The notes under the pieces were generated by a model. That model was not told the DNA's origin and did no database searches. It saw only the letters and a list, made by a program, of their open reading frames with translations. Position numbers and translations under genes: made by a program. Positions 26,161 to 34,612 of a stretch of DNA of 41,679 nt are shown in pieces. Source of the stretch: Clostridiales bacterium (GTDB lineage Bacteria > Bacillota > Clostridia > Peptostreptococcales > Anaerovoracaceae); contig SVCW01000012.1 in the NCBI GenBank assembly GCA_015058155.1, positions 1 through 41,679 of the forward strand, read 5' to 3'. Numbering within the stretch: the first letter of the stretch is position 1; every line of letters begins with the position of its first letter.

Positions 26161-26431
26161 ATTTTAATGCGTCTTTAAGTTTTTTGCCTGCTTTGAATGA
26201 AGGCACAACGCTTTCTGTTACTGTCACTTCCTTGCCTGTGCGAGGATTTACCATTGTTCTTTCGTCTCTCTTGCGGCTGCTGAATGATCCAAGACCTGCA
26301 ATATGTACCTTATCTCCTTCTGCGAGCACTTCATAAATTGTTTCGATTAAACTTTCAAGAACCAGTTCATTATCCTTCCTAGTCAAACCATTCTTATTTG
26401 ATAATTCCTTGATTAACTCCTTCTTGTTCAT
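26159..26431 (-). CDS. hup: HU-family DNA-binding protein
   Basis: Small dimeric nucleoid protein that bends DNA. From the ATG at 26431 (GGAGGACTCG immediately upstream) it is 90 residues: MNKKELIKELSNKNGLTRKD, VHIAGLGSFSSRKRDERTMVNPRTGKEV, and a C-terminal VPSFKAGKKLKDALK. The proline-containing beta-arm motif NPRTG that intercalates DNA is present. The 60 bases upstream carry inverted repeats (TTGCAAA, 6 bases, TTTGCAA; and TGTTC, 8 bases, GAACA) that may be regulatory. IHF would have a different arm sequence. Confidence 0.94.
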   Translation of the reverse strand: MNKKELIKELSNKNGLTRKDNELVLESLIETIYEVLAEGDKVHIAGLGSFSSRKRDERTMVNPRTGKEVTVTESVVPSFKAGKKLKDALK

Positions 26432-26628
26432 CGAGTCCTCCTTAAACCTCTTGCAAAAATATCTTTGCAAAATATTTTTTGTTCATTAATACGAACATTT
26501 TTACCATATTACCATAAAAGGAAATACCAATCAAGAGGTTTTCGATTTTTGGTGTTACCAAAATGTAAAATTTTTAATATATCTCGTAAAAACGCAATAT
26601 TTAAAAGCAATAATGCACAAAAACATAA

Positions 26629-26654
26629 AAAAGCTCCTGCATAAGCAGGAGCTT
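26629..26654 (-). terminator. Terminator after the thiolase gene
   Basis: AAGCTCCTGC (26631-26640), loop ATAA, GCAGGAGCTT (26645-26654), followed on the minus strand by TTTTATGTTTT. Confidence 0.93.
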
Positions 26655-26684
26655 AATTAACTTAGTTTTTCAGAAAACTTTCTC

Positions 26685-27866
26685 TTATTTTCTTTCTACG
26701 ATAAGAGCTGTTCCCTGTCCACCACCGATACAGAGAGTAGCGAGACCAGTCTTAGCATCTCTTCTCTTCATTTCGTAAAGGAGAGTGATGAGGATTCTGC
26801 ATCCTGATGATCCGATTGGGTGACCAAGAGCGATAGCTCCACCGTTAACGTTGAGCTTGCTGAGGTCGAAACCGAGTTCCTTACCTACTGCTACTGACTG
26901 TGCAGCGAAAGCTTCGTTTGCTTCGATGAGGTCGAGATCGTCAACTGTCATGCCAGCCTTTTCGAGAGCCTTCTTAGTTGCAGGAACAGGACCGATACCC
27001 ATGATCTGAGGGTCAACGCCTGCTGATGCGTATGACTTAATTGTAGCCATTGGAGTGAGACCGAGTTCGTCAGCCTTTTCCTTTGACATTACTACTACTG
27101 CAGCACCTGAATCGTTGATACCTGAAGCGTTAGCAGCTGTTACGATACCGTCCTTCTTGAATGCAGGCTTAAGCTTAGCAAGACCTTCTGCAGTTACGCC
27201 AGCCTTAGGGAATTCGTCCTTAGCGAATACGATAGGATCGCCCTTCTTCTGAGGGATTTCTACTGGAACGATTTCTTCGTCAAATACGCCCTTTGCAAGA
27301 GCAGCTTCAGCCTTCTGCTGTGAGTTTGCAGCGAAAGCGTCGAGTTCTTCTCTAGTGAGTCCCCACTGATCAACGATGTTTTCAGCAGTGATACCCATAT
27401 GTACGCCTGAGAATGCGTCTGAAAGTCCGTCTCTGATCATTACGTCAACGAGCTTAGCATCATTCATTCTAGCTCCCCATCTTGCAGCAGGAACTACGTA
27501 AGGTGATGCTGACATATTTTCTGCTCCACCAGCAACGATGATATCAGCGTCGCCAGCCTTAATGATCTGTGCAGCGAGTTCTACAGCTCTGAGACCTGAA
27601 CCGCAAACCTTGTTAAGAGTCATTGAAGGAACTTCCTGTGGAATTCCAGCTTCAATTGAAATCTGTCTTGCAACGTTCTGTCCGAGACCAGCCTGGAGTA
27701 CGTTACCCATGATAACTTCTTCTACCATATCAGGAGTGATGCCTGCTCTCTTGATAGCTTCCTTAACTGCGATTGCACCAAGTGTAGCTGCAGGAACGCC
27801 CTTTAAAGTACCGCCGAAGCTTCCGATAGCTGTTCTAGCTGCGCCAACGATTACAACTTCTCTCAT
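26685..27866 (-). CDS. thlA: Acetyl-CoA C-acetyltransferase (thiolase)
   Basis: Condenses two acetyl-CoA to acetoacetyl-CoA, entry point to butyrate-type fermentation, or the reverse. The 393-residue protein has the active-site nucleophile Cys88 in [17 protein letters not shown], His349 in [14 protein letters not shown] and the general base Cys379 in [17 protein letters not shown] precedes the ATG. It stands as a single-gene unit with its own terminator; no hbd, crt or bcd genes are next to it here. The family also includes longer-chain 3-ketoacyl-CoA thiolases, but the sequence matches the biosynthetic ThlA/AtoB type best. Confidence 0.94.
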   Translation of the reverse strand: MREVVIVGAARTAIGSFGGTLKGVPAATLGAIAVKEAIKRAGITPDMVEEVIMGNVLQAGLGQNVARQISIEAGIPQEVPSMTLNKVCGSGLRAVELAAQIIKAGDADIIVAGGAENMSASPYVVPAARWGARMNDAKLVDVMIRDGLSDAFSGVHMGITAENIVDQWGLTREELDAFAANSQQKAEAALAKGVFDEEIVPVEIPQKKGDPIVFAKDEFPKAGVTAEGLAKLKPAFKKDGIVTAANASGINDSGAAVVVMSKEKADELGLTPMATIKSYASAGVDPQIMGIGPVPATKKALEKAGMTVDDLDLIEANEAFAAQSVAVGKELGFDLSKLNVNGGAIALGHPIGSSGCRILITLLYEMKRRDAKTGLATLCIGGGQGTALIVERK

Positions 27867-28094
27867 TTTTTAAATCCTCCTAGAAACATATTATTTTTAA
27901 ATTGTAAATTATAATATCTACATTTTAAGCATGTACTTACATCATAACATATAGAAAAATAAAAGCAATAGTTTTTAACGAAAAATGTTAAAGATTTAAC
28001 AAGTTTTTCTTTAATATTTCTGACTTTTCGCTAATATTATTTACACTTTCCTTTTTCTGTGACTAAAAAGCCTGCAAGTATTGGAATGAACACG

Positions 28095-28877
28095 TTAGAA
28101 TATGATTTTGCTGTCGAGTTCAGCACACCATTCCGCTGCTGTATCCATAGCCTTGTAATCTGTAAGGTCAAGGCCGAGCGGTGTGATTGTGGCGTATCCG
28201 GCATCGATTGAGCCTACGTCTGTTTCAAGTGTATTCTCTTCAAGTTTGATTTCGTCGCCGCCATAAATGAAGAGTCTTCCTCCGTCACGTTCACCAGCCG
28301 GTTCATATACTTCGTCATAAAGCTTAACTCCGAGATATGCAGTTTTTACGCCCTTTACATCGGTAGCAGGGATGTTAGGCGCATTGATGCTGATTACGTA
28401 TCTCTTCTCCTTTGACTCGTATACCTTGAGCGCGACTTCTGCTGCAAGTCTTGCCGCATATTCGAAGTGTTCAGGGTTATCACTCTTAACGGATACTGCA
28501 ACAGCCGGAAGTCCTTTGATGCGTCCTTCAAGAGCAGCCGAAACAGTTCCTGAGTAAAGTACGTCGGTTCCGAGATTGCTTCCGTGGTTAATTCCGGAAA
28601 AAACTATATCCATTTCGATTCCTTCACTTCTGTAAAGCTCGATACCGAGTTTCACACAGTCAGCCGGAGTACCTGATACGGAATATGCTTTCTTTGCACC
28701 TTCAAATGTTTCTTCTTTCACAAAGATTTCCCTGCCCATTGTGATACCGTGACCTGATGCGCTTCTCTGTGAATCGGGCGCACTTATATATACATCCGCA
28801 ATTTTAGAAAGTGCATTTGCCAGCTCATGAATACCTCTCGCTTTGATTCCGTCATCGTTTGCAATCAAAATATTCAT
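28095..28877 (-). CDS. surE: 5'/3'-nucleotidase SurE
   Basis: Metal-dependent phosphatase that dephosphorylates nucleoside monophosphates. The 260-residue protein opens with MNILIANDDGIKARGI, giving the metal ligands Asp8 and Asp9, then the SQRSASGHGIT loop and SGINHGSNLGTDVLYSGTV with the ligand Asn. The C-terminal tail DLTDYKAMDTAAEWC is the usual dimer arm. It starts two bases after the cobB stop, so the two genes form a tight operon. The coupling of a nucleotidase with an NAD-consuming sirtuin is at least metabolically compatible. Confidence 0.94.
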   Translation of the reverse strand: MNILIANDDGIKARGIHELANALSKIADVYISAPDSQRSASGHGITMGREIFVKEETFEGAKKAYSVSGTPADCVKLGIELYRSEGIEMDIVFSGINHGSNLGTDVLYSGTVSAALEGRIKGLPAVAVSVKSDNPEHFEYAARLAAEVALKVYESKEKRYVISINAPNIPATDVKGVKTAYLGVKLYDEVYEPAGERDGGRLFIYGGDEIKLEENTLETDVGSIDAGYATITPLGLDLTDYKAMDTAAEWCAELDSKIIF

Positions 28878-28879
28878 AA

Positions 28880-29614
28880 TTAATCACCGAGTACCTTTCC
28901 GATTGAATCGTGGATAACAAGATCAGCGTATGAGTCATACTGAGTTTCGCTCTTATTAATCAGTATCATCTTTCCACTCTGGAAATGTCTGATAAAACCT
29001 GCAGCCGGATATACTACGAGCGAAGTTCCTCCGATAATCAGAAGATCTGCCTCTTTGATATCGTTTATAGCTTCAGTCATTACATTGTAGTCGAGTGATT
29101 CTTCATATAGAACTACATCCGGTTTAACAACGCCTCCGCACTTCCTGCATCTTGGGACAAGTCCGTTTTTACCATCACAGTTTTCCGGATTCATGATATA
29201 GTCAACATCATAAAACTCGTGGCACTTAGTGCAATAGTTTCTGAGTACTGAGCCGTGAAGTTCATGCACGCGTTTGCTACCCGCCTTCTGATGAAGTCCG
29301 TCAATATTCTGTGTGATTACAGAAAGAAGTTTTCCTTCCTCTTCAAGTCGTGCAAGTGCTTTGTGTGCCTTGTTCGGCTCTGCATCAAGATATATAAGAT
29401 TGTTCTTGTAATAATCAAAGAACAATTCTCTGTTTCCTAAATAAAAAGAATGTGAGAGCATTTCTTCAGGTGAACGTCCGTATTTGTTCATTGCATTGTA
29501 AAGCCCTGATTCCGATCTGAAATCAGGAATATTTGACTCTGTTGACACACCTGCTCCTCCGAAGAAAACGGCTTTCTTGCATTCGAACAGCATCTGTTTT
29601 ACTCTTGGGTCCAT
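28880..29614 (-). CDS. cobB: NAD-dependent protein deacylase (sirtuin)
   Basis: Removes acyl groups from lysines using NAD+. The 244-residue protein has the Rossmann motif FFGGAGVSTESNIPDFRSESGLY (about 18-39), TQNIDGLHQKAGS (101-113), catalytic His120 in HELHGSVLRNY and the structural zinc site Cys128, Cys131, Cys156, Cys159 (CTKC and CRKC). GGTSLVVYPAAG follows. GAGGTAAAGCTT precedes the ATG. The residues separating deacetylase from desuccinylase subclasses (a Tyr/Arg pair) are not seen in the usual place, so substrate class is left open. Confidence 0.94.
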   Translation of the reverse strand: MDPRVKQMLFECKKAVFFGGAGVSTESNIPDFRSESGLYNAMNKYGRSPEEMLSHSFYLGNRELFFDYYKNNLIYLDAEPNKAHKALARLEEEGKLLSVITQNIDGLHQKAGSKRVHELHGSVLRNYCTKCHEFYDVDYIMNPENCDGKNGLVPRCRKCGGVVKPDVVLYEESLDYNVMTEAINDIKEADLLIIGGTSLVVYPAAGFIRHFQSGKMILINKSETQYDSYADLVIHDSIGKVLGD

Positions 29615-29685
29615 AAGCTTTACCTCTTTTCATGAATTCTATGACTATTGTAACACAAAGCCTTTCATCAACATAGAAAAATTGC

Positions 29686-30429
29686 TCATCTCTGCATTTC
29701 TGTGAGGTGTTTCCAGTAACGCACAGGCATGAACTGCTTCTGGCATCTCGGATTTGTGCGCTCTTTTATCGCTATGTGGTCGAAGTAGTCACGCCACAAA
29801 GCTCTGTAGCGGATTTCATCATCATGAAGATCAGGTACATCCTCCGGTTTGAATTCTGATATATACCATCTGCCGCCTTTTGATATTACAGCTCTGTCCC
29901 GCTTCAGATCATGAATGATAAAAGCTTCACTTTTATATCTGTCACTGAAATGAGGTGCAAGAAACTCGAGGATATTGTTGTCGGGCTCTACCTCCGCATA
30001 GAGAATATTACCCTCAAGCACCGAAAACCTGAGAAGCCCCTTTAGTCTGTCAAGTTCACGTGTGACTTTCTTTTCAAGAAGCTCGGCATCGCGTACGATC
30101 GGATTTCCGTGATAGTTTGAAACATAGCTTCCTTTTATAAATCCGAATCGCAGATAGTTTAAAAGTGTCATTTCTTTTCCCGGCGAATCACAGAGAAAAA
30201 TCCGGTACGCACGGCGAAGATCAAATGTAGATATTTTCTTCTCTATTGCATGGTAGACAGTCATTGCTTTATCTTCGTCTGTTTCCACAATTACCTGCCC
30301 TGTAAAAAAAGCCTGCTGGCTGTCCTCATTTACTTTTGTGATACTGCCTGCTTTACCTTCATAATAGTGAGCATACACGCAGCACAAAAATCCTTCAAAA
30401 GTTCCGTCATAAATATATTCAGTCAGCAT
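29686..30429 (-). CDS. TIGR03915-family putative DNA metabolism protein
   Basis: A 247-residue protein of the family found almost always beside the radical-SAM gene upstream. Family features are the opening MLTEYIYDGTFEGFLCCVYAHY, KTRRAYRIF-like segments, and the C-terminal DUF4130 motif (HFSDRYKSEAFIIHDLKRDRAVISKGGRWY). Its biochemical function is unknown; the family label of DNA repair is by association. I prefer the ATG at 30429, five bases after the radical-SAM stop; an upstream start at 30453 would overlap that gene by 19 bases. Stop-start proximity implies translational coupling. Confidence 0.8.
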   Translation of the reverse strand: MLTEYIYDGTFEGFLCCVYAHYYEGKAGSITKVNEDSQQAFFTGQVIVETDEDKAMTVYHAIEKKISTFDLRRAYRIFLCDSPGKEMTLLNYLRFGFIKGSYVSNYHGNPIVRDAELLEKKVTRELDRLKGLLRFSVLEGNILYAEVEPDNNILEFLAPHFSDRYKSEAFIIHDLKRDRAVISKGGRWYISEFKPEDVPDLHDDEIRYRALWRDYFDHIAIKERTNPRCQKQFMPVRYWKHLTEMQR

Positions 30430-30434
30430 GCTTC

Positions 30435-31814
30435 TTACCTGATTCCCTTCCACGGATTTTCGCCTGCCGGCACTATTTCCGTTCCCGTCCTGAACATTGA
30501 AAGCTGTTCTTCATCTGCAATTCCAAGTATTTCACGTCTTATCCTGATCGGATTAAGATCAGGACTGTTTCCGTAATACTTACCGGAGCATGTTAAAAAA
30601 TACTTCGCACGCTTCAAAACAACACCCATCTTCCTGAGATCTTCATAGCATACTGCCGAGACCCTCCTCTGGCGAACGATTCTTAGTGCAGTCGTAGTTC
30701 CTATCCCTGGAATTCGCAGAATATCTTCGAGAGGTGCTTTGTTCACTTCTATCGGAAAACGTTCGATATTTCGAAGCGCCCATGTGACTTTAGGATCAAG
30801 AAGAGGATCAAGATATGGATTCTTTTCATCAAGAATTTCGTCTGCGCGGAATCCATAAAAACGAAGAAGCCAGTCAGCCTGATACATTCTGTGCTCTCGA
30901 GTGAGCGGTACCGGTGTAGAAGGATCCGGAAGCAGCGGTGAATCACTCACAGGCACATACGCACTGAAGTAAACTCTTTTTGCTTTGAAAGGCCTGTAAA
31001 TATTTTCTGATACTTTGATTATCTGACGGTCAGTTTCTTCTCCCGCACCGATAATCATCTGTGTTGTCTGGCCCGCCGGCGCAAAGATTCCCTGTTTCCT
31101 TATAACTGCAAGCTCTTTTTTACCACTTGCCTTAAGAAAAGGTATTCCATCGCCACCATCCATGAGAGAAAGAGGATCGTTTTTGAACATGGTTCCAGGT
31201 CCTTTTAAAGCACGTCTTTCAATCAGCGTACTCGTTATCTGCTTCATTGGCGCAAAGATCGCTTCAGGCTTTTTCTGCGGTGCGAGAAGTGCAAGACTCT
31301 TTTCACTCGGAAGTTCTGCATTTACCGACACTCTGTCCGCTACAAGACCTATCTGGTGGACAAGCTCAGGTGATGTGCCTGGAATAATCTTTGCATGTAT
31401 ATAGCCGGCAAAGCCATAGTCATTTCGGAGCATCCTGAGTGCCCTCAGTATTCTTTCTGAAGTATAGTCCGGAGAAACTTCTACCGCTGAAGATAAAAAC
31501 AAACCTTCAATATAATTTCTCCTGTAAAACTCAATAGTAAGACGCACAAGTTCTTCCGGCTCAAAAGAAGCTCTCTCACACTCGACACTTCTCCTGTTGA
31601 CACAATACTGACAATCATAAACACATTTATTCGAGAAAAGCACTTTGAGAAGTGAAATGCATCTCCCGTCAGCAGACCACGAATGGCATATCCCTGATTC
31701 CTGTGCGTTTCCTATTTTTCCATTGTTTCTTCTTGCCGTTCCGCTTGTAGAGCAAGAAACATCGTATTTCGCACTGTCTGCAAGAATCTTGAGTTTTTCA
31801 TATATATCTTTCAC
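30435..31814 (-). CDS. Putative DNA modification/repair radical SAM protein
   Basis: A 459-residue radical-SAM enzyme with the cluster-binding CxxxCxxC at Cys64, Cys68 and Cys71 (NKCVYDCQYCVNR), and a C-terminal helix-hairpin-helix region (about 365-395, VNKAPLEDILRIPGIGTTTALRIVRQRR) typical of non-specific DNA binding. This matches the TIGR03916 family (paired with TIGR03915). The N-terminus LKILADSAKYDVSCSTSG is standard for the family. I set the start at GTG 31814, which has a G-rich site 7 bases upstream and agrees with the promoter position; an ATG at 31829 is an alternative, and the longer frame to 31916 would run through the promoter. Confidence 0.82.
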   Translation of the reverse strand: MKDIYEKLKILADSAKYDVSCSTSGTARRNNGKIGNAQESGICHSWSADGRCISLLKVLFSNKCVYDCQYCVNRRSVECERASFEPEELVRLTIEFYRRNYIEGLFLSSAVEVSPDYTSERILRALRMLRNDYGFAGYIHAKIIPGTSPELVHQIGLVADRVSVNAELPSEKSLALLAPQKKPEAIFAPMKQITSTLIERRALKGPGTMFKNDPLSLMDGGDGIPFLKASGKKELAVIRKQGIFAPAGQTTQMIIGAGEETDRQIIKVSENIYRPFKAKRVYFSAYVPVSDSPLLPDPSTPVPLTREHRMYQADWLLRFYGFRADEILDEKNPYLDPLLDPKVTWALRNIERFPIEVNKAPLEDILRIPGIGTTTALRIVRQRRVSAVCYEDLRKMGVVLKRAKYFLTCSGKYYGNSPDLNPIRIRREILGIADEEQLSMFRTGTEIVPAGENPWKGIR

Positions 31815-31849
31815 GAAATCGCCCCCCATCCAAAAGAACCCGTGTTCAT

Positions 31850-31878
31850 ATTGTACTCCAAAAAGAACATATGTCCAA
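31850..31878 (-). promoter_or_regulatory. Promoter of the radical-SAM/TIGR03915 operon
   Basis: Minus-strand TTGGAC (31873-31878), exactly 17 bases, TACAAT (31850-31855). It shows that the open frame extending to 31916 is not all translated. Confidence 0.65.
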
Positions 31879-31888
31879 TATTTCTCCG

Positions 31889-31917
31889 TTGTATTTTTCA
31901 AACACTTTTTGTACAAT
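31889..31917 (+). promoter_or_regulatory. Promoter of the patatin gene
   Basis: TTGTAT (31889-31894), 17 bases, TACAAT (31912-31917). Its -35 lies only 10 bases from the -35 of the divergent radical-SAM promoter, so the two are back to back. Confidence 0.6.
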
Positions 31918-31944
31918 AATTAATAGGGAAGGAGGTTTCTCAAT

Positions 31945-33114
31945 ATGAAAAAAACTGCTCTTGTTTTAGGCGGAGGCGGTTCAAGAGGCGCATACGAAGC
32001 CGGAGTATGGCAGGCGCTTCGTGAACTCGGAGTAAAGATAGACTGCGTTTTCGGTACATCTGTCGGCGCACTTACAGGCGCTGTAGTAGCCCTTGACGAT
32101 TTTGAACTTTGCATAGACATCTGGCGTGATCTTGAAACAGAAAACGTCTTTGCACTCGACATTGACAGAAGTGACAATCATAAGTCTCATATTGAAATTG
32201 CCGGTCTTCCGACAAATGAAGCCAAAGCTTATCTTAAAGAACTTGCAAGAGGAGGCGCTGCCCCTACAGGTCTTGAAGAAATGCTTAAAAAGTATGTGGA
32301 TGAAGATCTTGTCAGAAAGTCTTCCATTGATTACGGGCTTACTACTTTTGACCTTACAAACCTTAAGCCACTTCACCTCGGAATCAAAGATATTCCGGAA
32401 GGCAAGCTTCATGATTTCATTATTGCAAGCTGCTCGGTTGTACCGGCAATCAAGGCACGCGAAATAGATGGCATCCAGTACATCGACGGTGGATATCACG
32501 ATAGTGTACCAATCGGTATGGCACTTGAAGCAGGAGCTACCGACATTATCTCCGTAAACCTCAAAGCTCCCGGCATTTACAACGATGAAAACTACAAGAC
32601 GGCCAAAGAAACCTGCAACTTTTTCCTCGACATATCAACAGGATGGGATCTTGGTAACATGCTCGCCTTCAACAAAACAAACGCAAGAAGGCTCATGAGA
32701 CTCGGCTATCTTGATGCTATGAAAGCCTATGGCATTCTTTCCGGAGAGTATTATGCTTTCCCTGCAAGAGAAATGGGCAAGCGCGATCTTCACGCGGCTG
32801 ACCTTACCGCAAAGATTTTCGAACTGGATCCTACAATTATATATACTAAGAAAAGTCTTGATGAAGCTCTTCGAGAAAAGATTGCACCTCTTGTTGCCAA
32901 GAAGGACGATTTAAAAATAGAGTTCTCATCTCTTAAAAACTTCGCCAGGGAAATCGTTACAAAAAAAGACGGCGAAGAAATCGTTACGATACTCATCGCC
33001 GGAGAATTAAAAAAGGCGCAGCCGAATCCATTAATCGACACACGCCCTGTAGTAAAAGTCCTCGGCGACTATATTACAGCCGCACGTTACCTCGTCGCAT
33101 ATAATCATATATGA
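31945..33114 (+). CDS. Patatin-like phospholipase
   Basis: Lipid acyl hydrolase with a Ser-Asp dyad. The 389-residue protein has the oxyanion loop GGGGSRGAYEAG at 9-20, the nucleophile Ser39 in GTSVG, and the catalytic Asp181 in DGGYHDSVPIGMALEAGA. It resembles the RssA/YlbK group of cytoplasmic bacterial patatins; no signal peptide or membrane segment is seen. The C-terminal 150 residues are family-variable. AAGGAGGTTTCTCAAT precedes the ATG. It converges with the ECF gene, the two stop codons overlapping by 10 bases. Confidence 0.9.
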   Translation: MKKTALVLGGGGSRGAYEAGVWQALRELGVKIDCVFGTSVGALTGAVVALDDFELCIDIWRDLETENVFALDIDRSDNHKSHIEIAGLPTNEAKAYLKELARGGAAPTGLEEMLKKYVDEDLVRKSSIDYGLTTFDLTNLKPLHLGIKDIPEGKLHDFIIASCSVVPAIKAREIDGIQYIDGGYHDSVPIGMALEAGATDIISVNLKAPGIYNDENYKTAKETCNFFLDISTGWDLGNMLAFNKTNARRLMRLGYLDAMKAYGILSGEYYAFPAREMGKRDLHAADLTAKIFELDPTIIYTKKSLDEALREKIAPLVAKKDDLKIEFSSLKNFAREIVTKKDGEEIVTILIAGELKKAQPNPLIDTRPVVKVLGDYITAARYLVAYNHI

Positions 33115-33650
33115 TATGTAAACATTTTTCGTGCCTGTGTTCTTGAAAGAGCTTCTTCAAGAACCATAGCAAGAATCATACCAGTTACAAACTGTCCGAC
33201 ATTCCATGGAATAGCAAGAAGTGCTGTTACGAAACTACCGTAAATAATGCCTTCTGCAATATAATAGCCAAAAGTCATAACGATTCCGCCTATTATCATT
33301 CCGACTATCAATGACACCCTTGAAACAGCCTTATGGCTGTTTTCTTTTTGCTTTGAAGCAATTTCCGCCGCTGTACCGAGAATGATTACCATAAGTGATT
33401 TCAGAACAAAAGTCCATGGTGCCCAGATTGCAAATCCTCCAAGTACATCAGCCATCGCAGTACCGATACCTCCCGCAACAATACCATAGTTACGACCCAG
33501 AACCAGTGCTGACAAAAACACCATTGCATCTCCTAGGTGAACGTACCCTTGTGTAAAAGGAATAGGTACCCTTATAAACATCGTTGCGATTAACGTAAGC
33601 GCCATCATAAGCGCTGTCAGAACTAGCTTTCCTGTTTTACTGTCTGTCAT
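33105..33650 (-). CDS. ECF transporter S component (substrate-binding membrane subunit)
   Basis: A 181-residue membrane protein with about five to six hydrophobic segments, and the motif HLGDAMVFLSALVLGRNYGIVAGGIGTAMADVLGGFAIWAPWTF that marks the PF07155-like group of energy-coupling-factor S components. These capture vitamins or related small molecules and work with a shared EcfA-EcfA'-EcfT module, which is not in this window. The substrate is not readable. The second ATG (33650) is preferred because GGGGG lies 7 bases upstream. The intergenic region shared with the rubrerythrin gene holds two matched palindromes. No classic riboswitch fold is recognisable in the short leader. Confidence 0.85.
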   Translation of the reverse strand: MTDSKTGKLVLTALMMALTLIATMFIRVPIPFTQGYVHLGDAMVFLSALVLGRNYGIVAGGIGTAMADVLGGFAIWAPWTFVLKSLMVIILGTAAEIASKQKENSHKAVSRVSLIVGMIIGGIVMTFGYYIAEGIIYGSFVTALLAIPWNVGQFVTGMILAMVLEEALSRTQARKMFTYHI

Positions 33651-33705
33651 ATATATCATCCCCCTTTAGAATAATGTCTTCAATATATATGATAATACAT
33701 TGCCA

Positions 33706-33787
33706 AACTGGTTATTGAAATATCCAGTTAACAAGAAATTCTGACCATACCAGATAATCTTGAAAATTTAACTGGTTATAACCAGTT
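33706..33787. promoter_or_regulatory. Two matched palindromic operator-like sites
   Basis: Site 1, 33706-33729: AACTGGTTAT, four bases, ATATCCAGTT (one mismatch in ten). Site 2, 33770-33787: the perfect 18-bp palindrome AACTGGTTATAACCAGTT. Their centres are 61 bases apart, close to six helical turns, inside the divergent promoter region of the ECF and rubrerythrin genes. Site 2 lies 15 bases upstream of the rubrerythrin -35. The TGGT/ACCA half-sites resemble those of GntR/FadR-type repressors. Confidence 0.65.
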
Positions 33788-33802
33788 TTTTTAATAAATA
33801 TC

Positions 33803-33831
33803 TTGTTAAAAAGTTTTTTTATGGGTATATT
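33803..33831 (+). promoter_or_regulatory. Rubrerythrin promoter
   Basis: TTGTTA (33803-33808), 17 bases, TATATT (33826-33831); AGGAGGAC precedes the ATG. Confidence 0.55.
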
Positions 33832-33897
33832 ATAATTACAATTAAGAACAGACTTTTTAAAAATATAATTGGAATTTAAAACAGGAGGACATTATTT

Positions 33898-34566
33898 ATG
33901 AAGAAGTATAAGTGCTTAGTATGTGGAGAAGTATTTGAGTCAGCTGACGCAGAACCTATCTGCCCTCTTTGCGGACTTGGTGGAGACAAACTCGAAGAAA
34001 TCGTAGAAGAAGAAGCTTGCGCTTGCAGCGGAAACAAGTACGCTGGAACTCAGACAGAAAAGAATCTCGAAGCTGCTTTTGCCGGCGAATCAATGGCAAG
34101 AAACAAGTACACTTACTTTGCATCAGTAGCTAAGAAGGAAGGTTTTGAACAGATTTCAGCAATCTTCTTAAAGACAGCTGATAATGAAAAGGAACATGCT
34201 AAGCTGTGGTTCAAGGAATTACAGGGAATCGGTGATACAGCTGAAAACCTCGTTCATGCTGCAGAAGGCGAAAACTACGAATGGACAGATATGTACGACG
34301 GATTTGCTAAGACTGCTGACGAAGAAGGTTTCCCTGAACTCGCTAAGAAGTTCAGACTCGTAGCTGCTGTTGAAAAGCATCACGAAGAAAGATACAGAGC
34401 ACTCCTTAAGAACGTAGAACTTGCAGAAGTATTTGCAAAGAGCGAAGTTAAGGTTTGGGAATGCAGAAACTGCGGACATATCGTTGTAGGAACAAACGCT
34501 CCTGAAGTTTGCCCAACTTGCGATCACCCACAGGCATTCTTCGAAATCCACGAAGAAAACTACTAA
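33898..34566 (+). CDS. Rubrerythrin with rubredoxin domains at both ends
   Basis: Non-haem diiron peroxidase that reduces H2O2 in anaerobes. The 222 residues contain an N-terminal rubredoxin-like site (Cys6, Cys9, Cys22, Cys25), a ferritin-like four-helix diiron domain (about 52-180) with the ligand motifs [23 protein letters not shown] and EKHHEERYR, and a C-terminal rubredoxin-like site (CRNCGHIVV...CPTC), each with the same 2-12-2 cysteine spacing. Classical rubrerythrin has only the C-terminal rubredoxin, and reverse rubrerythrin only the N-terminal one. CACSG between the first site and the helices adds two more cysteines. Strong ribosome binding site; single gene with its own terminator. 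Confidence 0.92.
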   Translation: MKKYKCLVCGEVFESADAEPICPLCGLGGDKLEEIVEEEACACSGNKYAGTQTEKNLEAAFAGESMARNKYTYFASVAKKEGFEQISAIFLKTADNEKEHAKLWFKELQGIGDTAENLVHAAEGENYEWTDMYDGFAKTADEEGFPELAKKFRLVAAVEKHHEERYRALLKNVELAEVFAKSEVKVWECRNCGHIVVGTNAPEVCPTCDHPQAFFEIHEENY

Positions 34567-34578
34567 AAACAACAATTA

Positions 34579-34607
34579 AGAGCTGCGATACCGCAGCTCT
34601 TTTTTTA
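34579..34607 (+). terminator. Terminator after rubrerythrin
   Basis: AGAGCTGCG (34579-34587), loop ATAC, CGCAGCTCT (34592-34600), then TTTTTTT. Confidence 0.95.
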
Positions 34608-34612
34608 TGTTC

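Noticed and set aside
33651..33705. Riboswitch upstream of the ECF S component
   Set aside because: Looked for because such genes often carry vitamin riboswitches, but the leader is too short and no conserved core is recognisable.
33770..33795. Intrinsic terminator at the 18-bp palindrome followed by T's
   Set aside because: No plus-strand gene lies upstream to be terminated, and the same sequence is repeated 61 bases away without a T run, so an operator is the better reading.
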